From: Bacillus sp. E(2018)
GTDB taxonomy: Bacteria; Bacillota; Bacilli; Bacillales; Fictibacillaceae
DNA length: 64,000 nt
Assembly (NCBI RefSeq): GCF_005503015.1
Contig: NZ_SCOL01000002.1
Coordinates: forward strand, 310,001-374,000
Direction: 5' to 3'
Below are positions 1-9,389 of the stretch, piece after piece (the first letter of the stretch is position 1; every line of letters starts with the position of its first letter). The translations under genes were made by a program, and so were the position numbers. The notes beneath the pieces are model-generated. The model was not told the origin of the DNA and made no database searches. It saw nothing but the letters and a program-made list of their open reading frames with translations.

Positions 1-749
1 GTTTGAATCATTTCCGTCATCTCTGTGGAGATGTTTACATTCGAGGATTCGAGTGCACCCTGCTGAACGAAGTTACCTGCTCCAGCATTTACTTCCTCTA
101 TCAGTTGATTTAACGGAATGTCTTGTGGCGCTTGCAAGTTCTGTCCAACGGCTACCATCAACTGCGGCCGAACCATGTTCACAATCGCAAGCTGTCCTGA
201 TTCAACAATCGCTCCATTATTTAACGTTACCGAAACTTGGCCGTTTTGTCCAATGGTAATTTTGCTATGGTCAGCTGGAATTGTAATCGGTCCGTTTACG
301 CCCATCACTTTATTGCCATCAGATGTTACAAGTTCCATTTCATTGGCGTTGTTAGCAGACGGTGACAAATAGAACGCGCCGTCTCTCGTGAACTGTAGCG
401 ATTCATTTCCGTTGTTATCCACTGCGGATACCTGAAAATAATGGCTAGGCTGAGTGAGAGCTACATCTAGAAGTCTTCCTGTCTGCTGTAGCGTTCCCGC
501 TTCTAAACTAAGTGCTGTCGAAGAAACACGCGCTCCGCTTCCGAGTCGAATTCCGTTCGGCGTTAGACGGCCTGCTTCTGTAGGATTCAAAGCTTCACTG
601 TTGATCTGCTGAAAAAGAATATCCGAAAATTGTGCCTCACGTCTTTTATAGCCGTTCGTCGTGCTGTTCGCCATGTTATTTGAGATGGTATCAAGCTTGT
701 GCTGCAGCTGCCCCATCGTTACTGCTGCTGAAATCATAGACTGGTTCAT
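1..749 (-). CDS. flhP: Flagellar hook-basal body protein FlhP-like (C-terminus cut by window edge)
   Basis: This is a member of the FlgG/FlgE family of axial flagellar proteins. These are exported by the flagellar type III apparatus and build the rod or hook outside the membrane. The visible protein starts MNQSMISAAVTMGQLQHKLD and has the N-terminal family signature DTISNNMANSTTNGYK. Near the end comes the C-terminal signature SSNVNISTEMTEMIQ, so only the last residues are missing past position 1. The ATG at 749 follows a GGGGG ribosome site and lies 12 bp after the flhO stop, so the two are co-transcribed. The symbol rests on the order mbl-flhO-flhP known from B. subtilis. By sequence alone it could be called FlgG-like. 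Confidence 0.88.
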   Translation of the reverse strand, partial: MNQSMISAAVTMGQLQHKLDTISNNMANSTTNGYKRREAQFSDILFQQINSEALNPTEAGRLTPNGIRLGSGARVSSTALSLEAGTLQQTGRLLDVALTQPSHYFQVSAVDNNGNESLQFTRDGAFYLSPSANNANEMELVTSDGNKVMGVNGPITIPADHSKITIGQNGQVSVTLNNGAIVESGQLAIVNMVRPQLMVAVGQNLQAPQDIPLNQLIEEVNAGAGNFVQQGALESSNVNISTEMTEMIQ

Positions 750-761
750 GTTTTATTCCCC

Positions 762-1595
762 CTAGCCAATTCGGCCAATTTCGTTCGATGCTTTTTCCAT
801 CGTTCGGTCGTATGCTTGAAGTACTTTTTGGTTGGCTTCAAACGCACGATAAGCCGTCAGCATCTCTGTCATCGTCTGTTCCGTGTTCACGTTCGACCGT
901 TCAACAAACCCTTGTTGCACGTTGTATGTGATGTTCGGATTTCCAAGTGCACTCTGCGCGTTCCCGTTTCCATCCAGTCTAAACAAGCCTGAGCCCTCTT
1001 TTACAAGATCGTTAGGGTTCGTGATGTACGCAACATCAATCTGTCCCGCAACTGCACCGTTATCGAGCACCGTACCGTCTTTGTTCACTGTAAAATTATC
1101 GCTTCTCACCGTGATCGGATTGCCATCTGTTCCAAGCACATAATACCCTTCCGGCGTTACAAGACTACCTTCTGCATCTACAGAAAAATGCCCGTTTCTC
1201 GTAAAGCGTTCTTCTCCGTTCACGTTCAATCGGTAAAAGAGTCCGCCCGGCTTTCCTGTTTGAGGGTCAAGTGGAACTTGTCCTTGAAGAAGCGCCATAT
1301 CTGTTTTGATTCCTGTCTCGCGCATGTCTCCCTGTAGGAAATTAGGAGTCGTCTCCTGCACGTAAACTCCTGTTGATAGTGTCGCTGGCCCGATCGGATA
1401 GTTGTTCGGGAGCTTCTTACCGTTCATCTCAGTCTCTCCCATATGCTGAAGCAGCATCGTTGGGAACGTGCGCAGACTTGCGTTGTCTGCTTTATATCCA
1501 GGCGTATTTGCATTTGCCATATTGTTCGTTAAAATTTCTTGTTTGCGCTGCTGTGCCAGCATGCCGGCCGCAGCATTATAAAAGCCTCTTAACAC
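762..1595 (-). CDS. flhO: Flagellar hook-basal body protein FlhO-like (FlgG family)
   Basis: An axial flagellar protein of 277 residues. It begins LRGFYNAAAGMLAQQRKQE after a GTG start and has the ANTPGYKADN motif shared by rod, hook and FlgG proteins. It ends with the family's C-terminal helix (VNTEQTMTEMLTAYRAFEANQK). I chose the GTG at 1595 because an AGGAGG box lies about 8 bp upstream and because family members start at this MLRG-like position; the frame stays open about 30 codons further upstream, without a ribosome site. It is the first gene of a two-gene unit with flhP. No promoter is obvious in the upstream gap, which holds a 20-bp repeat array. Confidence 0.9.
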   Translation of the reverse strand: MLRGFYNAAAGMLAQQRKQEILTNNMANANTPGYKADNASLRTFPTMLLQHMGETEMNGKKLPNNYPIGPATLSTGVYVQETTPNFLQGDMRETGIKTDMALLQGQVPLDPQTGKPGGLFYRLNVNGEERFTRNGHFSVDAEGSLVTPEGYYVLGTDGNPITVRSDNFTVNKDGTVLDNGAVAGQIDVAYITNPNDLVKEGSGLFRLDGNGNAQSALGNPNITYNVQQGFVERSNVNTEQTMTEMLTAYRAFEANQKVLQAYDRTMEKASNEIGRIG

Positions 1596-1788
1596 GGAGT
1601 ATTCCTCCTGTATTTGTAATCTGGACACAAAATGTCTCATCCGTTTTATCGACAGTTTTTTACAATTATTAATAGATTTCTGCAAAAATTGTGAGATTCC
1701 TTTTCATGATGAGAGATTTGTTCAGAGATGGTGGAGATGAAGAATGGAAGAGGCTAGAAAGCTGCTGGCGCGCGTGTTTGTCGAAAAG

Positions 1789-1900
1789 CCTATAAATAAA
1801 TTTGAAGGACTATAAATTTTCTCAGAGGCCTATAAAATAATTTCAAGGACTATAAATTATTTTGAGGGCCTATAAATCTCGATTTAGGGCCTAGAAGCTG
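1789..1900. repeat. Array A: 20-bp-period degenerate repeat with CTATAAAT core
   Basis: TATAAA recurs at 1791, 1811, 1831, 1851 and 1871, which is exactly every 20 bp. A last TAGAAG follows at 1892. Each unit begins (C)CTATAAAT and ends in a GGA/GGC triplet, while the roughly 10 bases between differ. AGGCTAGAAAGCTG at 1751-1764 and GGGCCTAGAAGCTG at 1887-1900 resemble each other and bracket the array. It lies just beyond the mbl terminator and before flhO. No gene is visible in the 1596-1943 gap. Confidence 0.85.
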
Positions 1901-1943
1901 TTTTACGTGCTCACCTACCCTTCCATTCTTTCATACAAAAACA

Positions 1944-1970
1944 AAATGCCACCCACATCAGGCGGCATTT
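1944..1970 (-). terminator. Rho-independent terminator of mbl
   Basis: The minus strand reads a stem of AAATGCC and GGCATTT with an extended GC part, followed by a TTTTGTTTTTG tract. It starts seven bases after the mbl stop codon. Confidence 0.85.
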
Positions 1971-1976
1971 CCATCA

Positions 1977-2972
1977 TTAAAATACTTTTCTTTTCGCGAT
2001 TTTATCCATATGTTCAAGCATTAAGCCTGTTCCTTGAGCGACTGCTCTCATCGGCTCTTCTGCGATTAATACAGGTACTTTTAATTCGTCTGCAAACAGC
2101 TGGTCGATTCCGTGAAGAAGCGCTCCACCACCTGTTAGCATGATTCCACGGTCGATGATGTCAGCGGATAATTCAGGCGGCGTTTTTTCTAGAACGCTCT
2201 TTGCCGCTTGAACGATAACCATCACCGGCTCCATCAATGCACGTTGGATTTCTTTTGATCCTACTGTAATCGTACGAGGAAGTCCGGATACCATGTCACG
2301 GCCGCGGATCTCGAGTTCTTCGTCACGCTCGTAAACAGTAGCGACGTTTAACTTAATGTTTTCAGCCGTACGTTCACCGATTAACAGCTTGTACTCTTTT
2401 TTAATATATTGAAGGATTTCAGTATCGAACTTGTCCCCAGCCATCTTAATAGAAGAGGACGTAACGATATCTCCCATGCTCAAGACCGCAATGTCAGTTG
2501 TGCCACCACCGATGTCCACAACCATATTGCCGCTCGGCTGGAAGATATCCATCCCCGCCCCAATTGCAGCCACTTTTGGCTCTTCTTCAAGGAAAATATG
2601 TTTCGCTCCGCACTTTTGCGCAGCTTCTCTTATCGCTTTTTGTTCAACGGACGTAATGTTCGTTGGAGTACAGATCAAGATTCTAGGCTTGGCAAACATG
2701 CCTTTTACGTTAATCTTATTAATAAAATGTTTTAGCATCTGCTCAGTTACTTCAAAGTCAGCGATAACGCCGTCTTTTAACGGACGGATCGCGACGATGT
2801 TTCCAGGTGTACGGCCTACCATGCGGCGGGCTTCTTCTCCTACTGCGAGTGCTTTTCCGGTATTCGTGTCGATCGCAACGACAGATGGTTCATCGAGTAC
2901 GATCCCTTTTCCTTTTACATAAATCAGTACATTAGCGGTACCAAGGTCAATTCCAACGTCCCTTGAAAACAT
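1977..2972 (-). CDS. mbl: Rod-shape determining actin homologue Mbl
   Basis: A bacterial actin of the MreB family, 331 residues, the usual length. It begins MFSRDVGIDLGTANVLIYVK, carrying the phosphate 1 loop. It also has EEPKVAAIGAG, the phosphate 2 loop VVDIGGGTTDIAVLS and the adenosine motif GIMLTGGGALLHG. In the cell it forms short membrane-bound filaments that direct lateral wall synthesis. The call Mbl, rather than MreB or MreBH, rests on the N-terminus and on its place between spoIIID and flhO, as in B. subtilis. The ATG at 2972 has a GGGAGGATATAAC ribosome region. It appears to be a single-gene transcript with its own terminator. Confidence 0.95.
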   Translation of the reverse strand: MFSRDVGIDLGTANVLIYVKGKGIVLDEPSVVAIDTNTGKALAVGEEARRMVGRTPGNIVAIRPLKDGVIADFEVTEQMLKHFINKINVKGMFAKPRILICTPTNITSVEQKAIREAAQKCGAKHIFLEEEPKVAAIGAGMDIFQPSGNMVVDIGGGTTDIAVLSMGDIVTSSSIKMAGDKFDTEILQYIKKEYKLLIGERTAENIKLNVATVYERDEELEIRGRDMVSGLPRTITVGSKEIQRALMEPVMVIVQAAKSVLEKTPPELSADIIDRGIMLTGGGALLHGIDQLFADELKVPVLIAEEPMRAVAQGTGLMLEHMDKIAKRKVF

Positions 2973-3048
2973 GTTATATCCTCCCTGTTAACATCCATAC
3001 GATATAATGACATTTTTAGTAAAAAATCGAAGTTCTATCCAATTTATC

Positions 3049-3057
3049 ATTATATCA
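3049..3057 (-). promoter_or_regulatory. Probable extended -10 promoter element for mbl
   Basis: The minus strand reads TGATATAAT, that is TG-N-TATAAT, about 75 bp upstream of the mbl start. No good -35 hexamer stands at 17 bp, which is compatible with an extended -10 promoter. This is inferred from the motif only. Confidence 0.4.
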
Positions 3058-3167
3058 CAAGTCTGTCGAACAAGGTGAAATATTGTCAAAAATTAATTAT
3101 TTAACACTGGAACGATGCGGCACATAATGTAATATCGTTTCATCTAACATACATACATCTCATAAAC

Positions 3168-3434
3168 TTACTGAACAACTTCCTCTGTGCCTTTTTTATA
3201 CTTTACGCGAGTCGCTTCTCCACCTCTCAAGTGGCGGATGGACTTATGGTATTCGAGGATCTCTTTTACGTTGTTTGCAAGATCAGGATTAATTTCAGGC
3301 AGCCGCTCGGTGAGATCTTTATGCACCGTGCTTTTGGAAACCCCGAATTCTTTTGCGATCATGCGGACTGTTTTTCTTGTCTCCACGATATACCGTCCTA
3401 TCTTGATGGTTCGCTCTTTGATGTAATCGTGCAC
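3168..3434 (-). CDS. spoIIID: Mother-cell sporulation transcription factor SpoIIID
   Basis: A small DNA-binding protein of 88 residues that activates and represses genes in the mother cell after sigma-E. The N-terminal half has a clear helix-turn-helix (MIAKEFGVSKSTVHKDLTER). A basic C-terminal segment follows (HLRGGEATRVKYKKG), both typical of SpoIIID. The start is a GTG at 3434 with GGGAGG about 9 bp upstream. It lies between spoIIQ and mbl, as in B. subtilis. I see no strong terminator in the 195 bp before mbl, so read-through into mbl is possible. Confidence 0.95.
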   Translation of the reverse strand: MHDYIKERTIKIGRYIVETRKTVRMIAKEFGVSKSTVHKDLTERLPEINPDLANNVKEILEYHKSIRHLRGGEATRVKYKKGTEEVVQ

Positions 3435-3753
3435 ACCACTCGCCTCCCTAAAATGGATGTGAGAGATGCGATAGAGACTTGTATGAACAAGCTACGTGAC
3501 AAGTTTCGTTGTCATCTTCGGCTTATAAGTATTGCTTCCATTCCCCTTTTTCCACCGCAGCCATAGTACGATTTCTCACCGCTCACCCTCAATTGAATTA
3601 TTGTAGGTTTTGTAACATCTTATTAACCAAGTTTTCGTTATATGCCTAAATCTCAACTGGGACAAGGGGAAATGTCCATATTTGTGAAAAAACCTGCATA
3701 AACAGTTGGAAAATTAAGTTATTTAAGTGATGTGGGTGAAGAAATTATTTTTT

Positions 3754-3786
3754 ACGGTACGTGTTTTTATATGTATTACGCGTTCG
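3754..3786 (+). repeat. 33-bp hairpin head of array B
   Basis: Starts ACGGTACGTG and ends ACGCGTTCG with an AT-rich middle. CGGTACGTG and the CACGTTCG-like end can pair imperfectly as a hairpin. The same 33-bp block is found at 9292-9324 (inverted) and 39063-39095, each time leading straight into a 21-bp array. Confidence 0.8.
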
Positions 3787-3895
3787 TCGGTAAACGTCCA
3801 TGTTTCACCGATAATACTTTTGTGACCACTGATGATTAGATCGGTGACACTGGTGATGTAATCACGGCCACCTAAAAAAGTGAGTTTTCACCGCC
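3785..3895 (+). repeat. Array B: 21-bp-period repeat with CACC/CACT core
   Basis: CACC or CACT occurs at 3806, 3827, 3848, 3869 and 3889, giving periods of 21, 21, 21 and 20. A degenerate first unit, CGTCGGTAA at 3785, comes off the hairpin head. Outside the four-base core the units are mostly different. The array ends about 23 bp before the spoIIQ terminator. With its head it takes up about 140 bp of the 520-bp gap between spoIIID and spoIIQ; the rest presumably holds the spoIIID promoter, which I could not pin down. Confidence 0.85.
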
Positions 3896-3918
3896 AAGCT
3901 TGATATACAACGAAAAAA

Positions 3919-3942
3919 CTGCCTCGGATTGAACCGAGACAG
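3919..3942 (-). terminator. Terminator of spoIIQ
   Basis: The stem CTGTCTCGG / CCGAGGCAG on the minus strand is followed by TTTTTT. It begins about 15 bp after the spoIIQ stop. Confidence 0.85.
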
Positions 3943-3956
3943 CTTCCTTTTTGCTA

Positions 3957-4940
3957 TTATTCGTTAGCACCAGAATCGTCTGCTGCAGGAGCATTCGTAT
4001 CTTCTGCTGATTGAGATGATGATTCTTGCTCACGGTTGGCATCTTTGCCATCTTTCGTGTCTTTCATATCTTTTGTATCTTTTGTATCTTTAGAATCCTT
4101 TGTGTCCTTTGTATCTTTTGTATCTTTAGAACCTTTGTCTTCAGCCTTTGGTGCTGGCTTCTTTTCTTCAGCAGGCTTTTTCTCTTCAGCCTTCTTCTGC
4201 TCTTCTACTGCTTTTTTCTCTTCCGCTTTTTTCATCTCTTTACGAGAGTCATCAACAGCGGTTGCCAGTTGTGCAACAGATTGGTCCCAAGCCATCACTG
4301 GGTCAACTGCTTCTCCGTCTTTACGAACTTCGAAGTGTGCGTGGATCTTCGCATCTGTATCGTATGCGTTCTCACCAGCTTGTCCAAGAACTGCGCCTTG
4401 CTTCACTTGGTCACCTTGCTTTACAGAAACAGAAGCAAGAGATGAGTAGTGTGTGACAACACCTTTATCATGTTTTACTTCAACGACGAATCCTAGTGCA
4501 GGATCTTTAGAAACTTTTACAACGCTACCGCTTAATGCTGCGGTTACGTCGAATGCTTTGTTATCAGCAGTAGCTAAATCGATACCACGGTTTTGGTAGT
4601 AGATATTGTTATAGAATACAAGAGCTGCTTCTTGTTCTTGAGCTGGAGCTTCTGGGCTAAAGAAATCTTTTACCACTTCAATGGCTTCAGGGTCAGAAAC
4701 GGGCATTTGGAAAACTTCTTTTGTAAGGGATACAGGCACTGCTGCTCCATTGTCCTCTAATGCGCTATCTGGAGTATTATTATTCTCCGTATTCTTCGCA
4801 TCGTTTTGATACCATAGAACAGAAGTTAAAATGACGGCTGCAAAACTTAAATATACTGCAGGATAAACCCAACGTTTTTTCATAGCACTCTTACCTTTCA
4901 TCGGTACTGTTTTTTTGTTTTGTTTTTCTTCTTCTTTCAT
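3957..4940 (-). CDS. spoIIQ: Stage II sporulation protein SpoIIQ (degenerate LytM/M23 domain)
   Basis: A forespore membrane protein that forms the channel with SpoIIIAH and is needed for engulfment. There are 327 residues against roughly 280 in B. subtilis. A short basic cytoplasmic stretch precedes one membrane segment (about residues 25-43). A LytM/M23 fold follows, with GIDLA, the GFVVEVKHDKGVVTHYSS sheet and HAHFEV. The first zinc ligand seems lost: the usual HxGxD reads NRGID, so the domain is probably not an active peptidase, as known for B. subtilis SpoIIQ. The extra length is a C-terminal tail, first rich in EEKKA, then ten KDx triplets, then acidic. Start ATG 4940 after AGGTGATGAAAA. 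The place next to spoIID and spoIIID supports the call. Confidence 0.9.
   Translation of the reverse strand: MKEEEKQNKKTVPMKGKSAMKKRWVYPAVYLSFAAVILTSVLWYQNDAKNTENNNTPDSALEDNGAAVPVSLTKEVFQMPVSDPEAIEVVKDFFSPEAPAQEQEAALVFYNNIYYQNRGIDLATADNKAFDVTAALSGSVVKVSKDPALGFVVEVKHDKGVVTHYSSLASVSVKQGDQVKQGAVLGQAGENAYDTDAKIHAHFEVRKDGEAVDPVMAWDQSVAQLATAVDDSRKEMKKAEEKKAVEEQKKAEEKKPAEEKKPAPKAEDKGSKDTKDTKDTKDSKDTKDTKDMKDTKDGKDANREQESSSQSAEDTNAPAADDSGANE
4041..4130 (-). repeat. 9-bp tandem repeat inside spoIIQ (KDT triplets)
   Basis: Ten consecutive 9-bp units of the AAAGATACA type encode KDT, KDS, KDM, KDG and KDA triplets in the SpoIIQ C-terminal tail. Units are in frame, so gain or loss changes tail length by three residues without breaking the protein. 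Confidence 0.9.
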
Positions 4941-5031
4941 TTTTCATCACCTCAGCAACAAGTTTGAACAGAATTCTGAAAATATATACTTTGGTGCAAA
5001 ACTTTTTTGAAAGTTTCTTTCGACAATACCA

Positions 5032-5067
5032 AAAACCGCTGAATGCCTTATGACATCTAGCGGTTTT
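5032..5067 (-). terminator. Terminator downstream of spoIID
   Basis: The stem AAAACCGCT / AGCGGTTTT has an 18-nt loop and T-rich flanks on both sides. It lies between the spoIID stop and the spoIIQ start. Confidence 0.75.
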
Positions 5068-5083
5068 CTAATTCATATAAAGA

Positions 5084-5109
5084 GGGGGTCTGACCCGGGT
5101 CAGACCCCC
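5084..5109. repeat. 26-bp perfect palindrome (GGGGGTCTGACCC half-site)
   Basis: Two 13-bp halves, GGGGGTCTGACCC and its exact complement, with no spacer. An almost identical 25-bp palindrome lies at 62350-62374. It has no T-tract and sits next to a conventional terminator, so it is listed as a repeat. Confidence 0.85.
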
Positions 5110-5126
5110 TACAATTTAGACACAAT

Positions 5127-6167
5127 TCACTGAGGCTGGTACGCGAGGCCCTTGTCAGCAATCGGTTTATAATCCGCAATCTCAATCCCTTTGTAATAAT
5201 GATTTACGATCTCTTTATAAGTCTTACCTTCCTTTGCCATTCCGTTCGCGCCATATTGGCTCAGCCCCACTCCATGGCCGTATCCTCGTGTTGTGACGGT
5301 AACTTGCTTTCCTTTTTTCTTCATCTGGAAATCCGTCGACCGCAGCTCAAGCTTCTCTCGTACTTCTTTTCCGGTGAACTCTTTTTTACCAATCGCCATT
5401 TTGCCGATTCGTTTTCCACTTGTTGTGGCTACCACTTTACCGATCTGACCGTCCTTTGTTAATGCAACACCGAGTTTCTGTTCTACCGTGCTGACTGGCA
5501 GCTGGATGGTCTCTGTGTATTTCGGAGACTCTTTTTTATCCCAAGGACTTTCTACACTTCTTAAATACGGATATTCATTTTTCCAATAATCTTCGGAATT
5601 GACGGTGAAGCCGTTGCTTGTGGAAAAGAAACTCGCTTGAATCGGATCTCCTTCATACGTTAAGATCTGTCCTTTTGTCTCGGAGACAGCCTTGATGATC
5701 TTCTCTATCTTTTTGTTGAAGTCATCTCCCCAAAGCGTCTCTAGCTCTTCGTTTCCTTTGTACACTTGATGCATCACGGTGTCTGAGACGACTGCACCTT
5801 CTGGCAGACTATCATCTTTACCGCGGTATAGTAGAGCTTTTACAATAAACGTTCGCGCAGTTAACGCTTGTGCTTTCAGCGCTTCTAACTCGAAGTCGGC
5901 AGGCATTTCAGAGGCTACCACTCCGGCTACATACTCTTCTAACGGGATGTTCTGAACCGTATCCATCGATTTTCTGAAAACAGGCACGACAATGTCTGAA
6001 TGAGGGACTTCTAAAGCTAGCACTCTCTCAGATGGACGCGCAGCTTTCTCTTCTTTCCACTGGGGAGGTGCTGACGAAAATGGTAGTACGAGTATCGTCG
6101 GGAGAAGTACGATGATAGCGACAAAAATAGCTAGAATCCAAATCAGCGGCTTTATATTTACATTCAC
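5127..6167 (-). CDS. spoIID: Stage II sporulation protein D (SpoIID)
   Basis: A peptidoglycan lytic transglycosylase of the mother-cell engulfment machine (with SpoIIM and SpoIIP), 346 residues against 343 in B. subtilis. One membrane helix near the N-terminus (about residues 8-28) is followed by the SpoIID domain: IPLEEYVAGVVASEMPA, the catalytic-type Glu in ASEMP, ALKAQALTARTF, and the C-terminal GYGHGVGLSQYGANGMA. The GTG at 6167 is chosen because AGGAGG lies about 10 bp upstream and the product then begins MNVNIKPLIW; a further 26 codons are open upstream without a ribosome site. It follows murA in the ancestral order, but here three other genes separate them. Confidence 0.93.
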   Translation of the reverse strand: MNVNIKPLIWILAIFVAIIVLLPTILVLPFSSAPPQWKEEKAARPSERVLALEVPHSDIVVPVFRKSMDTVQNIPLEEYVAGVVASEMPADFELEALKAQALTARTFIVKALLYRGKDDSLPEGAVVSDTVMHQVYKGNEELETLWGDDFNKKIEKIIKAVSETKGQILTYEGDPIQASFFSTSNGFTVNSEDYWKNEYPYLRSVESPWDKKESPKYTETIQLPVSTVEQKLGVALTKDGQIGKVVATTSGKRIGKMAIGKKEFTGKEVREKLELRSTDFQMKKKGKQVTVTTRGYGHGVGLSQYGANGMAKEGKTYKEIVNHYYKGIEIADYKPIADKGLAYQPQ

Positions 6168-6361
6168 GTTCCAATGCCCTCCTAGATTGTTATCTACCAT
6201 ACAACTTATACAAAAAGAGGAGCATTTAGAACTCAAAACTAGCATTTTTACAATTGAAATGAGCTCGCTACATACTTCATTTACAAGTTTTGCTTCAGGG
6301 ACTGATACAAGCCAACCGCCGCATAAAATAGAGAGATGAAATGCTTGAAAGGGTGAATCAT

Positions 6362-6976
6362 ATGGACAGTTTTCAGCCTCCTGTTTTGGTTCGTACGCTT
6401 ACGTATGCACCTGGTAACATAAAGATTTACTACCCGCAGATCGAAGGCAAGATCAACCCTCGTATTCAGCAGCAAGTTAACCAAAGAATCGTTCAGATCA
6501 ACGAGCAGCTCGCAAATTTTCAAAATCCCGAAGCTCGTCCTGGAATGTATGGAGAATTTGCTGTTAAAACGAACGAAAAGAACATCTTGAGCATCGGTTT
6601 CCTAAATTTTGCTTATACACCCATGGCCGCTCATGGCATGACGTATATCAAATCAGAGACGTGGGATCTATCAACCGGAAAAACGTATCAGTTGAAAGAT
6701 CTATTTAAACCCGGGAGCAATTATGTAGAAGTGATCAACCGTCATATAAAAGAACAGCTTAAATCGAGGCAAATTGACACGCTCGAACCATTCAAAAGCA
6801 TCCGGCCAGATCAGGACTTTTATATCGCCGACAAGTCGCTCGTGATCTATTTTCAGCTATACGAGATCACCGCTTATGTATATGGATTTCCCATGTTCCC
6901 TATCTCCGTTTTTGATTTCCAAAACATCTTGGATGAAAATGGGCCGCTAGGGAAATTGGCGGTGAATGGGCTGTAA
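6362..6976 (+). CDS. DUF3298/DUF4163-type protein, function unknown
   Basis: A 204-residue protein with the fold seen in DUF4163 plus DUF3298 proteins (the extracellular part of RsiV and PdaC-like proteins). The parts are a beta-rich N-half with IKIYYPQIEGKINPRIQQQVN, then YTPMAAHGMTYIKSETWDLSTGKTYQLKDLF and a C-half DKSLVIYFQLYEITAYVYGFP, the usual DUF3298 ending. No signal peptide or membrane segment is visible, so it would be cytosolic unless the start is wrong. I prefer the ATG at 6362 because GAAAGGGTGA lies at the right distance; an in-frame ATG at 6341 has no such site. It is an insertion between spoIID and murA, convergent with the protease gene and sharing its terminator. Confidence 0.75.
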   Translation: MDSFQPPVLVRTLTYAPGNIKIYYPQIEGKINPRIQQQVNQRIVQINEQLANFQNPEARPGMYGEFAVKTNEKNILSIGFLNFAYTPMAAHGMTYIKSETWDLSTGKTYQLKDLFKPGSNYVEVINRHIKEQLKSRQIDTLEPFKSIRPDQDFYIADKSLVIYFQLYEITAYVYGFPMFPISVFDFQNILDENGPLGKLAVNGL

Positions 6977-6990
6977 AATAACAACAATAA

Positions 6991-7022
6991 AACCCTGACC
7001 TCCACAATAAGAGATCAGGGTT
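6991..7022. terminator. Shared bidirectional terminator
   Basis: The stem AACCCTGA / TCAGGGTT lies between the convergent DUF3298 and protease genes. The T-tract is better on the minus strand, for the protease. Confidence 0.8.
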
Positions 7023-7035
7023 GTCGCATTATATT

Positions 7036-8724
<1,689 letters not shown>

Positions 8725-8902
8725 TCAATGAATTTTAAAGCCAGTGGATTTATAATAGCACCTTTTATTTTATTTTCAAACTATTCTTAAAATTTTGATT
8801 AAATGGTACTACTTTCAATATTTTTTCATTAAAAACAGGAATTAGGAACTGTTTTTTCGTCATTTTCCGTCTAGAAACTTCAGTATCTCTGTTGCCATTA
8901 AA

Positions 8903-8929
8903 AAAAGCTGACTATGAAAGCCAGCTTTT
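8903..8929 (-). terminator. Terminator of the small membrane protein gene
   Basis: On the minus strand AAAAGCTG pairs with CAGCTTTT and is followed by more T. It lies just after the stop at 8934. Confidence 0.75.
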
Positions 8930-8933
8930 ACAG

Positions 8934-9080
8934 CTATTTCGATTTTCGACCTTTAATAAAATTTAAAACAAAAACGATCAAAGCGATGACAAGTAAGATA
9001 TGAATGATACCGCCAGCTACTTTAAAAATAACACCTAATAACCAAAGTACGACTAATATTCCGATAATGGTCCAAAGCAT
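8934..9080 (-). CDS. 48-residue membrane protein, lmo0937 family
   Basis: A 48-residue, almost entirely hydrophobic protein: MLWTIIGILVVLWLLGVIFK, then two glycines and a second helix (HILLVIALIVFVLNFI), ending GRKSK. This matches the small lmo0937-type membrane proteins common in Bacillales, often linked to general stress response; no function is established to my knowledge. The ribosome site (GGAAGGGATG) is rather far from the ATG. The gene has its own terminator. It stands between murA and the protease, with array C upstream of it. Confidence 0.75.
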   Translation of the reverse strand: MLWTIIGILVVLWLLGVIFKVAGGIIHILLVIALIVFVLNFIKGRKSK

Positions 9081-9184
9081 GAGTTCGACATCCCTTCCAT
9101 AAAATAAAAAAGTATAAGTATATGGTTTAGATTTCCCGAATACGCTTTGAATTAAACGGAAGTTGCTCCTAAATCATGATAGAC

Positions 9185-9293
9185 GGTGAAAAAGCATTAT
9201 TTACGGGTGGTTAAAGATAAATCTGGGGTGTTAAGAGACAACTTTCTGGTGTAACCACATACTTTTCAGGTGCTCATCACCTCTTTACGGGCG
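9185..9293 (-). repeat. Array C: exact 21-bp-period repeat with CACC core
   Basis: On the plus strand GGTG stands at 9185, 9206, 9227, 9248 and 9269, and GGCG at 9290. All five steps are exactly 21 bp. Apart from CACC (minus strand) the units share little. The unit at 9290 merges into the hairpin head. The array takes up the gap between murA's terminator and the small membrane gene. Confidence 0.9.
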
Positions 9294-9324
9294 AACGTGT
9301 AATAAATATAAAAGCACGTACCGT
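9292..9324 (-). repeat. 33-bp hairpin head of array C
   Basis: On the minus strand it begins ACGGTACGTG and ends ACACGTTCG, 33 bp long, the same length as the copies at 3754 and 39063. It sits between the murA terminator and the first array unit. Confidence 0.8.
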
Positions 9325-9348
9325 GAAACGGCTGATTGAAAAACAGAA

Positions 9349-9377
9349 AAACCCCTTCTCAAAATGAGAAAGGGTTT
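9349..9377 (-). terminator. Terminator of murA
   Basis: AAACCCTTTCTC and GAGAAGGGGTTT form a strong stem on the minus strand, followed by TT-rich sequence, 12 bp after the murA stop. Confidence 0.85.
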
Positions 9378-9389
9378 CATAAGTTAAAA

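Noticed and set aside
4026..4449. Two long plus-strand frames rich in Phe, Ser and Leu
   Set aside because: They are the antisense of the repetitive Lys/Glu/Asp tail of spoIIQ.
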